DNA of 64,000 nt. Source: an uncultured Bacteroidia bacterium (GTDB taxonomy: Bacteria > Bacteroidota > Bacteroidia > Bacteroidales > F082). Shown here in pieces: positions 8,688 to 17,354 of this stretch. The translations under genes and the position numbers were made by a program. Every line of letters starts with the position of its first letter. Position 1 is the first letter of the stretch. The stretch covers positions 248,001 to 312,000 of the forward strand of contig CACYHP010000001.1 in the NCBI GenBank assembly GCA_902774295.1, in the 5' to 3' direction. The notes beneath the pieces are model-generated. The model was not told the DNA's origin, did not search any database, and saw only the letters and a list, made by a program, of their open reading frames with translations.

Positions 8688-10205
8688 ATGAAAGAAGTAA
8701 GAGTTCGTTTTGCTCCAAGTCCGACCGGACCGTTGCATATCGGCGGCGTGAGAACCGCTTTGTATAACTATCTTTTCGCGAAGAAAAACGGCGGAAAGAT
8801 GCTGCTCCGCATTGAAGACACCGACCAGACACGCTTTGTGCCGGGCGCCGAGGAGTATATCATAAAATCGCTCGACTGGTGTGGCATCAAGTTCGACGAG
8901 AGCGATATCGTGGGCGGTCCTTACGGTCCTTACAAACAGAGCAACCGCAAGCCTCTCTACAAACAATATAGCGATGAGCTCATCGCGAAAGGCCATGCTT
9001 ACTATGCATTCGACACAGCCGAGGAGCTTGACAACCTCCGCAAAGAGGCAGAGGCACAGAAAAAGACCTTCATCTACAACGCCGAGACACGTCAGGAGCT
9101 GCGTAACTCATTGACAATGACCAAAGAAGACGTCGATGAGCTGATTGCTAACGGCACTCCTTACACTGTGCGTTTCATGATGCCGGAAAACTACGTGGTG
9201 GAGATGCACGACATCATCCGTGGCGACATCAAGGTGAACACCAACACTTTGGACGACAAGGTGCTGTTTAAGTCAGACGGCATGCCGACATACCACTTGG
9301 CAAACATCGTCGACGACCACCTGATGAAGATTTCGCACGTCATCCGTGGTGAGGAATGGCTGCCTTCAATGCCATTGCATGTGCTTCTGTATCAGGCATT
9401 TGGATGGGAGGCTCCTGAGTTTGCGCACCTTCCATTGCTGCTCAAACCTGACGGCAACGGCAAGCTCAGCAAACGTGACGGCGACCGTCTCGGATTCCCA
9501 GTGTTTCCTATGCAATGGGAGAATCCTGAGACTCATGAGATCTCGTCGGGTTACAAGCAGTCGGGATACTATGCCGAGGCATTCATTAACATGCTCGCAT
9601 TGCTTGGCTGGAACCCGGGAACAGAGCAGGAGATCTTCTCGATGGACGAGCTCATCCAGGCGTTCTCATTCGACCACTGCAGCAAGTCGGGAGCACGTTT
9701 CAACGTTGAGAAAGCAAAATGGTTCAACCACGAATATCTGATGCGCCGCTCACCTGAGCAAGTCGGCGAGGAATATAAGGAATGGCTCAAGACAGAGAAG
9801 AACATCGACGCTGACATTGAATACGTTACAAAGGTCGCGGCATTGGTGAAAGATCGCGTCAACTTCGTGAAGGAGATGTGGGATCAGAGCTTCTTCTTCT
9901 TTGAGGAGCCTACAACTTATGACGAGGTGACAGTGAAGAAACGCTGGAAAGAAAACTCGGCAGACTTGATGCGCCAGGCTTCGGAAGTGATAAAGAATAT
10001 CGACGATTTCAGCGCTGAAAACATCGACAAGGTTTTGAACGAATGGATTACCAAGAACGAACTCGGCATGGGACCGGTGATGAACGGCCTCCGTCTGATG
10101 CTCGTCGGCGCCGGCAAAGGCCCGCACATCCATGAAATCCTTGCATTGATTGGAAAAGATGAAGCGTTGAAGAGAATTGAAAAAGGAATTAAAGTTTTAG
10201 GATAA
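8688..10205 (+). CDS. gltX: Glutamate--tRNA ligase
   Basis: Class I aminoacyl-tRNA synthetase that charges tRNA-Glu in the cytoplasm. Of 505 residues, the N-terminus carries FAPSPTGPLHIGGVRTALY; its HIGG (17-20) is the usual glutamyl form of the HIGH motif. The second signature KLSKR lies near 258-262. The C-terminal anticodon-binding domain is complete (about 330-505). The start MKEVRVRFAPSP is normal for the family. It is followed by a dispersed palindromic repeat and then folB. Confidence 0.97.
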   Translation: MKEVRVRFAPSPTGPLHIGGVRTALYNYLFAKKNGGKMLLRIEDTDQTRFVPGAEEYIIKSLDWCGIKFDESDIVGGPYGPYKQSNRKPLYKQYSDELIAKGHAYYAFDTAEELDNLRKEAEAQKKTFIYNAETRQELRNSLTMTKEDVDELIANGTPYTVRFMMPENYVVEMHDIIRGDIKVNTNTLDDKVLFKSDGMPTYHLANIVDDHLMKISHVIRGEEWLPSMPLHVLLYQAFGWEAPEFAHLPLLLKPDGNGKLSKRDGDRLGFPVFPMQWENPETHEISSGYKQSGYYAEAFINMLALLGWNPGTEQEIFSMDELIQAFSFDHCSKSGARFNVEKAKWFNHEYLMRRSPEQVGEEYKEWLKTEKNIDADIEYVTKVAALVKDRVNFVKEMWDQSFFFFEEPTTYDEVTVKKRWKENSADLMRQASEVIKNIDDFSAENIDKVLNEWITKNELGMGPVMNGLRLMLVGAGKGPHIHEILALIGKDEALKRIEKGIKVLG

Positions 10206-10214
10206 ACTTATAAA

Positions 10215-10305
10215 CGTCATTTCGACTGAAGCGAAGCGAAATGGAGAAATCTCCGACAAATTGCATGAGATTTCTCGACTTCACTGCGTTTCGCTCGAAA
10301 TGACG
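10215..10305. repeat. Dispersed intergenic palindrome, copy 2
   Basis: CGTCATTTCGACTGAAGCGA at the left and CGCTCGAAATGACG at the right are inverted, with GAGAAATCTC and GAGATTTCTC inside, so the 91-bp unit forms a long hairpin. It fills the gap between gltX and folB and shares its half-units with copies at 1177-1287 and 58534-58618. Confidence 0.85.
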
Positions 10306-10316
10306 ATAACAATGTT

Positions 10317-10667
10317 ATGGCAATAATTAGTATTGAAAAAATGGAATTCTACGCCTATCATGGCTGCTTCGACGAGGAGCGCAAGATAGGGACGTGGTTC
10401 AGCGTGGATTTGAGCATGGAAGTCGACACTTCGAAGGCTGAAGAGTCTGATAATCTTGATGATACGGTCAATTATCAGGAGGTTTATGCCGTTGTTAAGC
10501 GCGAGATGATGATTTCCTCAAAGTTGCTTGAAAACGTTGCAAGACGCATATTAAACGCCATTCAAAAGGAATTTCCAGCGGTTTCATATGCCTGGGTGAA
10601 GGTGAAGAAGATTAACCCGCCGCTGGGAGGAAAGATGGAGTCGGTCTCAGTAGAATTAGAATCATAG
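10317..10667 (+). CDS. folB: Dihydroneopterin aldolase
   Basis: FolB cleaves 7,8-dihydroneopterin to 6-hydroxymethyl-dihydropterin in folate synthesis. The 116-residue length is normal. The N-terminal motif AYHGCFDEERKIG carries the conserved Glu, and VKVKKINPPLGG near 98-109 carries the catalytic Lys and the Pro-rich turn typical of the family. No other folate genes lie next to it. A palindromic repeat precedes it and a strong terminator-like hairpin follows its stop codon. Confidence 0.92.
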   Translation: MAIISIEKMEFYAYHGCFDEERKIGTWFSVDLSMEVDTSKAEESDNLDDTVNYQEVYAVVKREMMISSKLLENVARRILNAIQKEFPAVSYAWVKVKKINPPLGGKMESVSVELES

Positions 10668-10743
10668 TCTTTAGTCGTTAGTTTTTAGTCGTTAGTGCAG
10701 AATGACTAAAGTCTAAAGACTAAAAACTAAAGACTATTTTTTT
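10664..10743 (+). terminator. Long hairpin with T-run after folB; TTTAGTC-type repeat
   Basis: From the folB stop codon the words AGTCTTTAGTCGTTAGTT are answered by ACTAAAGTCTAAAGACT and a T-run, giving a stem of about 30 bp with a few mismatches. It would end folB transcription just ahead of the riboswitch promoter. The words are the same as in the hairpin at 8629-8663. Confidence 0.65.
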
Positions 10744-10758
10744 GAATAAAAAAATTTG

Positions 10759-10766
10759 TATTTTTG
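10759..10766 (+). promoter_or_regulatory. -7 box (TATTTTTG) for the cobalamin-riboswitch operon
   Basis: TATTTTTG followed by C directly ahead of the riboswitch P1 stem, which places the transcript start at the first bases of the aptamer. Confidence 0.6.
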
Positions 10767-10770
10767 CAGC

Positions 10771-10929
10771 GATTTATGGTGCCGAGGAGGCTTAATAGGG
10801 AATCGGGTGAAAATCCCGGACAGTTCCCGCTGCTGTAAGCTCTTAAAATCTGCCAGAATGCCACTGAAAACAGGCGTTTCGGGAAGGCGGCAGACCTGAA
10901 GGAGTGAGTCAGAAGACCTGCCACAAATC
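10771..10929 (+). promoter_or_regulatory. Cobalamin (B12) riboswitch 1
   Basis: The conserved aptamer blocks occur in order: GGTGCCGAGGAGG, GGGAATCGGGTGAAAATCCCG, ACAGTTCCCGCTGCTGTAA (the B12 box region), GCCACTG, GGGAAGGCGGCAGACC and AGTCAGAAGACCTGCC. The P1 stem pairs GATTTATGG at the start with CCACAAATC at the end. Between the aptamer and the ATG at 11045 lie AAGCTTT / AAAGCTGGCTTT words that could form an alternative hairpin, plus an A/T-rich ribosome-binding region. It is expected to shut the operon off when B12 is plentiful. Confidence 0.95.
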
Positions 10930-11044
10930 GTAAACAAAGCTTTCGGGATAAAAGCTGGCTTTCCTTATTTTTAAGGCCTACCAACATTTTTCCACGAGGT
11001 TTTGAGGTAATTAAAATTATTATTAAACCTTAAAAATCTAAGTT

Positions 11045-12226
11045 ATGGTTAAAAAATTTACTTTAATGTTCCTTTTAGGAATCTTCGGTCTCTTCTCGAC
11101 CAACCTTTTCGCACAGGAAGATGCGACAATCGACCCAGCTGACATCAAGTTCTGGATTGGCGATGGCGAAAATGAAGTTGTTTTCATCGTCAACTGGGCA
11201 GAACCTGACACGGCATTGGCATGGGGTTACCGCTTCAACGAGCCATTAGTCACAGTAGAGACTGTGATGGATGACATCGCTGCAGCCGACAGTCGTTTCA
11301 GCTATACTGGCAGCAATGGCTGGCTTTCAGACATTTTCTTCAACGACGGTGTTTTGAATCTTCAGCTTGTTGGCCAATGGTGGATGTATATTGTCAGCGG
11401 TGAAATGGCTGGATCGGGCTACACTGCACAGACAGTCCAAAACGGCGATTACATCAAATGGGGCGACGAGTCATGCGGTATTATTGTAGACCCGGCCACC
11501 TACGCATACATTTGGACAAAAGAAGTGGCAGCCGTTTATCCATTGGCTGACGAAGCTATGATTGACCCTTCAGAAATCGTTTACTGGATTGGCGAAGGCG
11601 AGAATGAAGCTGTCTTTGCCGTCAACTTTGCCGACCCTGAAAATGTGTGCTATGCTTGGGGTTACAAATTCGCTGCCGAAAGCGTCACAATTAAAGAAAT
11701 GATGGAAGCAATAGCTGCTGAAGACCATCGCTTCGCTTTTATTGACGAACCGTCATCATGGGGAGGCATGATGCTTACCGAGCTTACCTTGGACTATGAT
11801 GAAAATCATTATGTGCTTAATGGTTATAATGCCATGTACAACGTAAATGGTGTGCAGTCGTGGCTCACTTTTGACGAGCAAACAGTAGTTAATGGCGATT
11901 TTGTGAAATGGGGTGACTATAACGTCGGCACCGAGATTGCTTCTTGGGTTTACGTTTGGGAGACCACGGTACAGCCTATTACAGCTTATGATGCTGTTGA
12001 TGAGGTTGAGGCTGCGACACTTTCAGTGTATCCTAACCCTGCAACAGACAGACTGTATGTCGATGTTGAGAATTTGCAGCGTGTTGAGATTTACGACATG
12101 GCAGGTCGCATTGTGTTGACATCAGTGGCATCTGTTATTGACTTGAATGATGTTGAGACAGGTGTTTATTTCGTTACTGTGAGAACTGAAAACGCTGTCA
12201 AGACAACCAAACTCGTTGTGAAATGA
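11045..12226 (+). CDS. T9SS-exported surface protein with two copies of a riboswitch-linked domain
   Basis: A 393-residue secreted protein first in the B12-riboswitch operon. Residues 1-24 are a signal peptide ending FAQ. The body has two copies of one domain, at about 26-170 and 178-320. Each begins DPA/SDI or EIVYWIG, then GENE-VF--N-A-P, and a WGYRF/WGYKF word, and each ends near WGDxxxG...Y-W. A T9SS type A sorting tail with VYPNPATDRLYVDV starts near 328. I recall similar WGYRW-type proteins near B12 loci in other phyla, often with PEP-CTERM tails; the family's function is not known to me. B12 control suggests surface corrinoid binding or uptake, which is inference. It overlaps the next gene by 4 bases. 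Confidence 0.85.
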   Translation: MVKKFTLMFLLGIFGLFSTNLFAQEDATIDPADIKFWIGDGENEVVFIVNWAEPDTALAWGYRFNEPLVTVETVMDDIAAADSRFSYTGSNGWLSDIFFNDGVLNLQLVGQWWMYIVSGEMAGSGYTAQTVQNGDYIKWGDESCGIIVDPATYAYIWTKEVAAVYPLADEAMIDPSEIVYWIGEGENEAVFAVNFADPENVCYAWGYKFAAESVTIKEMMEAIAAEDHRFAFIDEPSSWGGMMLTELTLDYDENHYVLNGYNAMYNVNGVQSWLTFDEQTVVNGDFVKWGDYNVGTEIASWVYVWETTVQPITAYDAVDEVEAATLSVYPNPATDRLYVDVENLQRVEIYDMAGRIVLTSVASVIDLNDVETGVYFVTVRTENAVKTTKLVVK

Positions 12227-13221
12227 GAAAGATTTTAGTTATATTGATGGTTGTGATGCCGGTGGCGTTGTGGGCGCAGTTTGCTCCTGCACAGGACAAG
12301 CCTGGCACCACAGCCATGCATGCCGACTCGTCAGCCTTTGTGGCATGGGCTACGGGCTGTGTGGCAGAGCCGGGACCGATGAACATCACCAACCCCGGTG
12401 CGGGCTTGGCGGGTCAGGGATGGCCGGCTGAGAACGCCATAGGTTTCCCTGAAGGTACATACTCGGTGACATGCCTCGGTGACGGCGGCGTGGCGACATT
12501 GACATTCGACTCGCCTATATGCAACGGCGAAGGACCTGATTTTGCTGTCTTTGAGAACGGCTTCGCCAATGCGCAGCAACCCGATATGTGGTTCCTCGAG
12601 CTCGGTTTCGTGGAGGTGAGCTCAGACGGCGAGAATTTCTTCCGTTTTCCGGCTGTCAGCATGGTGCAGACCGACACACAGGTCGGCGGCATGGGATGTA
12701 TCGACCCTGCACAGATTCACAATCTGGCAAGCAAATACGGTGCGATGTACGGCACCCCATTCGATTTGGATGAGGTTCCGGATGACCCGCTTCTCGACAA
12801 AAACAGCATCACTCATGTCCGCATCATCGATGTTATCGGTAACATTGACCCGGAATACTGCACTTACGACTCTCAGGGACATCCTGTCAACGACCCATGG
12901 CCTACACCGTTCGCTTCAGGCGGTATGGACCTCGACGCCGTAGGTGTGATTCACGATGTGGCGCACACACCAGGTTTGGGCATCGCTGACAATGAAATGG
13001 AATCAATTTCGGTTTACCCGAATCCGGCCCATGACTATATCCGTGTGGAGACACAATCGATGACATCCGTACAAACCATTGATTTATATAATGTTACAGG
13101 ACAGAAGGTCCTCTCATCAAACGAAAAGGAAATCAATGTTTCCGGATTGGAACCAGGTGTTTATTTCGTCAGAATCAATTGTGGCGAAAATTTATTTACT
13201 GAACGTGTAATTATCAAATAA
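12223..13221 (+). CDS. T9SS-exported surface protein of the FENGF type, B12-riboswitch operon
   Basis: A 332-residue secreted protein whose ATG overlaps the previous stop (ATGA), so the two are translationally coupled. The signal peptide covers residues 1-19. The body holds GPDFAVFENGF near 105-115 and ELGFVEVSSDGENFFRF, words I associate with cell-surface proteins encoded next to cobalamin transport genes, and it ends GGMDLDAVGVI before the sorting tail. The tail starts near 262 (VYPNPAHDYIRVETQS) and is very like the tail of the 1066-residue protein behind the second riboswitch. Possible corrinoid-binding surface protein; not proven. Confidence 0.82.
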   Translation: MRKILVILMVVMPVALWAQFAPAQDKPGTTAMHADSSAFVAWATGCVAEPGPMNITNPGAGLAGQGWPAENAIGFPEGTYSVTCLGDGGVATLTFDSPICNGEGPDFAVFENGFANAQQPDMWFLELGFVEVSSDGENFFRFPAVSMVQTDTQVGGMGCIDPAQIHNLASKYGAMYGTPFDLDEVPDDPLLDKNSITHVRIIDVIGNIDPEYCTYDSQGHPVNDPWPTPFASGGMDLDAVGVIHDVAHTPGLGIADNEMESISVYPNPAHDYIRVETQSMTSVQTIDLYNVTGQKVLSSNEKEINVSGLEPGVYFVRINCGENLFTERVIIK

Positions 13222-13231
13222 TCAAACAGTT

Positions 13232-13390
13232 ATGAAGAAGATTTGCCCTCGCTGCGGAAAAGAGTTCGAATGTGTTCATTCGATAAACTGCTGGTGTGTC
13301 ACTATACACCTTTCTGATAAAGCGAAGGCAAATCTTTCTCAATATAAAGATTGTCTGTGCAAGGAATGTCTTGAAGATATCAACAAATAA
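13232..13390 (+). CDS. Cysteine-rich CWC family protein
   Basis: A 52-residue protein ten bases downstream of the previous gene, so third in the riboswitch operon. It reads MKKICPRCGKEFEC, then NCWC, then DCLCKECL: eight cysteines arranged as in the Cys_rich_CWC family, likely binding zinc or another metal. The family has no settled function. No signal peptide is seen, so it is probably cytoplasmic. Its last 11 bases overlap the 3' end of feoB on the other strand. Confidence 0.8.
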   Translation: MKKICPRCGKEFECVHSINCWCVTIHLSDKAKANLSQYKDCLCKECLEDINK

Positions 13391-15734
13391 TTGCGCCCGC
13401 GATTAGATATACGAAGAACGCACAGAGCCAAGCCACAGCACATTGAAACAGTATCACCAGTATCATCCATTTGGTGCCTATTTCGCGTCGGATGGCTGCC
13501 ATTGCTGCGACGCAAGGGGTGTAGAGCAGGCAGAACACCAGCATTGATATTGCGGTCACGGTGGTGAACAGATCCATTGCGCCAAGCACTTCGAGGGTCG
13601 CCACCACGCTTTCTTTTGCCATGAATCCGCTGACCAAGGCGGTGACAATCTGCCATTCGCCAAGGCCGATAGGCTTGAAGAGCGGGGCGATCCATCCAGC
13701 CACCATGGCGAGCATGCTGCCTTCGCCGTTTTCAACCATATTGAATTTGAAATCAAAGGTCTGGAGGAACCATATCACCAACGAGGCGATGAAGATGACG
13801 GTGAAAGCGCGCTGGAGGAAGTCTTTGGTCTTGTCCCACAGCAGATGAGCCACGTTTTTGATGCCTGGCAGACGGTAGTTAGGCAGCTCCATCACGAAAG
13901 GAGCCACATCGCCTTTAGTTTTGGTAAACAAGGCTATTATAAATCCCACGATGATTCCGAAGAGGTAGAGGCAGATGAGCACCACGCCTCCACGATGCGG
14001 GAAGAAATAATCGGTGAAGAAGGCGTAGATAGGGATTTTCGCCGAGCAGCTCATGAAAGGGGTGAGGAGTATGGTACGCCAGCGGTCATGAGTCGAATGC
14101 AACGTGCGTGTTGACATCACCGCTGGCACCGTGCATCCGAAGCCGATGAGCAATGGCACTATGCTGTGTCCGGTGAGACCGAATTTCCTTAAGATGCTGT
14201 CGCTGACGAAAGCCACGCGTGCCATGTAGCCGCTGTCTTCGAGCAAGCTCAGGAAGAAGAACAGCAGTATGATGATAGGGATGAAGCTGATGATGGTCCC
14301 GACGCCGCCGAAGATGCCGTCGACCACCAGTGACTGCACCGACGGGGTTACGTTCCATCGTGCCAATGCTGAGCCAACGACGCCGGCAAGCCAGCCGATG
14401 CCGTTATCGAGGAGATCCTGCAGCGGCGCACCGAGAGCGTCGATGGAAATATAAATGATACCCATCATCACCAATATAAAAATCGGGATGGCGGTCCATT
14501 TTCCGGTGAGGATCTTATCAATACGACGGCTACGTTTGTATTCTTTGCTTTCGTTAGGTTTCACTACTGTTTTAGAGCACAGACGCTTGATGAATGTGAA
14601 GCGCATGTCGGCCATTGCCGCTGCACGGTCGAGGCCGCGTTCCTCTTCCATCTGAAGGATGAGATGCTCGAGTGTCTCTTTCTCGTTTTGTGAGAGTTTC
14701 AGGGCTTTGAGCACTATCTTATCGCCTTCCACGAGCTTCGATGCCGCGAAACGCACCGGTATCTCGGCACGTTGGGCGTGGTCTTCGATGAGGTGCATGA
14801 TGCTGTGCAGGCAGCGGTGCACGGCTCCGTCGTGGTCGTCTTTGTCGCAGAAGTCCTGACGTACTGGTGCCTCCTGATATTTTGCCACGTGGATGGCGTG
14901 TTCCACCAGCTCGTTGACGCCTTCGTTTTGCGATGCTGAGATAGGCACCACAGGCAGTCCGAGGATCTGTTCCATCTCGTTGACACGTATGGTGCCGCCG
15001 TTGTTACGCACCTCGTCCATCATGTTGAGCGCGAGCACCATAGGCACGCCAAGCTCCATGAGCTGCATGGTGAGGTAGAGGTTTCGCTCGATGTTGTTGG
15101 CATCCACGATGTTGATGATAGCCTTGGGTTTCTCATTCATGATGAACTCACGCGACACTATCTCCTCGCTGGTGTAAGGCGACAGCGAGTATATTCCCGG
15201 AAGGTCGGTGACAAGAGTGTCGTTGTGCCCTTTGATGACACCGTCTTTGCGGTCGACGGTGACACCTGGGAAGTTGCCCACATGCTGGTTTGAGCCTGTC
15301 AGCTGGTTGAAAAGCGTGGTCTTGCCGCAGTTTTGCTGACCTGCTAGGGCAAAGGTGAGGGTGGTGCCTTTCGGCAACGGGTTTTCATGTTCCTTATCGT
15401 GAAAAATGCCTTCCTCGCCGAGACCTGGGTGGGCGTTATGGTCGGGTAATGATGTGATATACAGCTGGTTGACGTCGAAAGTGTCGCGTACGGGTTCTTT
15501 GTCAGATATTTCTGGCTCAACCTCGATGAGTTTGGCGTCGGCTTTACGCAGTGTGAGTGAATATCCGTGTATCATCACCTCCATCGGGTCGCCCATCGGG
15601 GCGTATTTCACGAGTTTCACGACTACATCGGGAATCACTCCCATGTCGAGAAAATGCTGGCGGCGCGAGCCTTCGCCCTTCACCGTCTTCACCATCGCCG
15701 ACTGTCCTATTTCGAGTTTGTCGAGAGTTATCAT
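13380..15734 (-). CDS. feoB: Ferrous iron transporter, FeoA-FeoB fusion
   Basis: A 784-residue inner-membrane Fe2+ importer. Residues 1-72 are an SH3-like FeoA domain (LEIGQSAMVKTVKGEG... FLDMGVIP). After a linker, the GTPase domain starts with the P-loop GQQNCGKT (132-139), switch GNFPGVTV (153-160) and DLPG (177-180), with NMMDE as the guanine-specificity motif. Two gate-type membrane repeats follow from about 400 to the end. FeoA-FeoB fusions of this length are normal in Bacteroidota. It converges on the CWC gene with an 11-base overlap and has its own promoter. Confidence 0.95.
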   Translation of the reverse strand: MITLDKLEIGQSAMVKTVKGEGSRRQHFLDMGVIPDVVVKLVKYAPMGDPMEVMIHGYSLTLRKADAKLIEVEPEISDKEPVRDTFDVNQLYITSLPDHNAHPGLGEEGIFHDKEHENPLPKGTTLTFALAGQQNCGKTTLFNQLTGSNQHVGNFPGVTVDRKDGVIKGHNDTLVTDLPGIYSLSPYTSEEIVSREFIMNEKPKAIINIVDANNIERNLYLTMQLMELGVPMVLALNMMDEVRNNGGTIRVNEMEQILGLPVVPISASQNEGVNELVEHAIHVAKYQEAPVRQDFCDKDDHDGAVHRCLHSIMHLIEDHAQRAEIPVRFAASKLVEGDKIVLKALKLSQNEKETLEHLILQMEEERGLDRAAAMADMRFTFIKRLCSKTVVKPNESKEYKRSRRIDKILTGKWTAIPIFILVMMGIIYISIDALGAPLQDLLDNGIGWLAGVVGSALARWNVTPSVQSLVVDGIFGGVGTIISFIPIIILLFFFLSLLEDSGYMARVAFVSDSILRKFGLTGHSIVPLLIGFGCTVPAVMSTRTLHSTHDRWRTILLTPFMSCSAKIPIYAFFTDYFFPHRGGVVLICLYLFGIIVGFIIALFTKTKGDVAPFVMELPNYRLPGIKNVAHLLWDKTKDFLQRAFTVIFIASLVIWFLQTFDFKFNMVENGEGSMLAMVAGWIAPLFKPIGLGEWQIVTALVSGFMAKESVVATLEVLGAMDLFTTVTAISMLVFCLLYTPCVAAMAAIRREIGTKWMILVILFQCAVAWLCAFFVYLIAGAIIC

Positions 15735-15754
15735 TTCAACTTTTTTTCTTGCTG

Positions 15755-15762
15755 CAAAAATA
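15755..15762 (-). promoter_or_regulatory. -7 box (TATTTTTG) for feoB
   Basis: TATTTTTG followed by GC on the minus strand, 20 bases ahead of the feoB ATG at 15734. Confidence 0.55.
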
Positions 15763-15859
15763 CTATAAAAATCAGTTGGTTGATATCCCTAAAAATAGGG
15801 ATTTTGACAATCATTTTATTGAAAAACTTCAAAAATGTGTAACAAGATAAAAAAAAACG

Positions 15860-15867
15860 TATATTTG
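15860..15867 (+). promoter_or_regulatory. -7 box (TATATTTG) for the Wzy/WaaL-like gene
   Basis: TATATTTG fits TAnnTTTG. It lies downstream of the first in-frame ATG (15835) but 18 bases ahead of the ATG at 15886, so it decides the start. Confidence 0.6.
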
Positions 15868-15885
15868 TATGTCGATTTTCGCATT

Positions 15886-17334
15886 ATGAAAGTGTTCGAG
15901 AATTTGCGGTCTTTTCAGAAGCTGGAGTACGTTGTCATGCTTCTTTTGGCGTTTGTGATACCGTTTCATTGGTACGTGGCGCAATGCTGTGAAGTGGCTT
16001 TGCTGGCAGTAGCTACCCTGAAAATCGTTTTCGACCAGAAATGCAAGTTCAACGAACGTCAGATGCGTTTCAAATGGGTTTATCTCATCTTCGCAGCCAC
16101 GTGGCTCGTTTACTTTATCGGCATGATTTACACCGATAATACCCACGTCGGCTGGTTGCAGGTCAGCAAAAAGCTCGGCTTCCTGATTTTCCCCGCCATT
16201 TTCCTGTTTTCCGATATGTCGTATCTCAATAAAGACAGGATTCGTGTAATATTTTATTGCTTTACCACGGCTTGTCTGCTGTTTTTCCTGATGAATCTTT
16301 ACTGGGCGCTTTACGATGGCCTTGTTCATAAGCATAATATAGGTCTGATTACCAACAACAACCTGATGAGGATTTATTATGTGCATCATACCTATATGTC
16401 GATGTATGCCTTGCTGGCGCTGGCTTTTTCGTCGGTTGAAATCATTGAGGTGGAAGATTTGAAACTCAAGATTTACAATATCTTCACATCGATATCGATG
16501 CTGGTGTTTGTGGTGCTTCTCGATTCGCGTGCGGGCATCATCTGTCTGTTTGTGGAGTTTGTGATATTGCTGATGTGGCTCGCTTTTATTAAGAAAAAAG
16601 TGTTGATGAGCATTATCTTCACTGTGCTGATAGCGGGTGGTATCGCGCCGTTTGCAGTTTCGCGTTTGAACGCTACCATCGCTAAGCTGAGCGACGACGA
16701 CAACCCTGATATCAGAATGGTGGAGATGCGGTGTGGCATGGATGTCGTTGAAAATCATCTGCTTTTTGGTGTCGGGACGGGCGACCGCAGCGATGAGATG
16801 GAGAAGGCGTACGAGCGATACAGAGACACTCTCGTCGCCGAGATAAAACCCGCGAGAGCTATCGACGAAGAAGAGTTTGTGCTTTGTCGCGACGAGATGC
16901 TGAGCGGGATTCAGAGGGCGAGCCGTGCCGGACAATGGAATGTACCAAACAAGAGGTTTTATAGGTTTATCGACAACAAACCTGTTGAATATGAATGCGA
17001 TACGGAGTCGGTGAGGGGCATGGCGGTGGAATATATCTATGTTGAAAACGCCATCAAACACGATCTGAACGCGCACAACCAATATATCGACACCATGATA
17101 AGCATCGGTATTATCGGATTGCTGCTGCTTGTCGCATATTTCCTGATACCTTTTGTCATCGCCATAAAACTCAAGGTTTTCGATGTGGTTTATCTTGCAT
17201 TTTTGGTGATTATAGCCATCAACGCGATGTTTGAGTCGATCTTTGAGATGCAGGTTGGAATTATCTTCTTCTGTTTCTTCTGGCAGGTGTTCATCCAAAA
17301 AAATATAGGGGAACAAAACACTTTGTCCCCCTAA
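15886..17334 (+). CDS. O-antigen ligase/polymerase family membrane protein (Wzy_C-like)
   Basis: About 482 residues with ten or more hydrophobic segments and one large hydrophilic loop near 265-385, the layout of O-antigen polymerases and ligases that join surface glycans on the periplasmic face. The end of the loop reads HDLNAHNQYIDTMISIGIIG, close to the family's AHN-Y-----GI-G word. The start was moved from 15835 to MKVFENLRSF at 15886 because the -7 box lies between. No glycan genes are adjacent, so the acceptor and glycan are unknown. A matching 504-codon open frame on the other strand is a shadow. Confidence 0.8.
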   Translation: MKVFENLRSFQKLEYVVMLLLAFVIPFHWYVAQCCEVALLAVATLKIVFDQKCKFNERQMRFKWVYLIFAATWLVYFIGMIYTDNTHVGWLQVSKKLGFLIFPAIFLFSDMSYLNKDRIRVIFYCFTTACLLFFLMNLYWALYDGLVHKHNIGLITNNNLMRIYYVHHTYMSMYALLALAFSSVEIIEVEDLKLKIYNIFTSISMLVFVVLLDSRAGIICLFVEFVILLMWLAFIKKKVLMSIIFTVLIAGGIAPFAVSRLNATIAKLSDDDNPDIRMVEMRCGMDVVENHLLFGVGTGDRSDEMEKAYERYRDTLVAEIKPARAIDEEEFVLCRDEMLSGIQRASRAGQWNVPNKRFYRFIDNKPVEYECDTESVRGMAVEYIYVENAIKHDLNAHNQYIDTMISIGIIGLLLLVAYFLIPFVIAIKLKVFDVVYLAFLVIIAINAMFESIFEMQVGIIFFCFFWQVFIQKNIGEQNTLSP

Positions 17335-17354
17335 AAAATTCAAGATATTAAGTT

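Noticed and set aside
16098..16113. Further parS copies (for example GCCACGTGGC near 16098 and CCACGTGG near 14886)
   Set aside because: They share only the central CACGTG and lack the GTTC/GAAC flanks; both are inside coding sequence.
15829..17343. 504-codon open frame on the minus strand opposite the Wzy/WaaL-like gene
   Set aside because: It mirrors the plus-strand gene almost exactly, its product is rich in His, Gln and Arg without any domain or membrane pattern, and the plus frame has a promoter box and a clear family layout.
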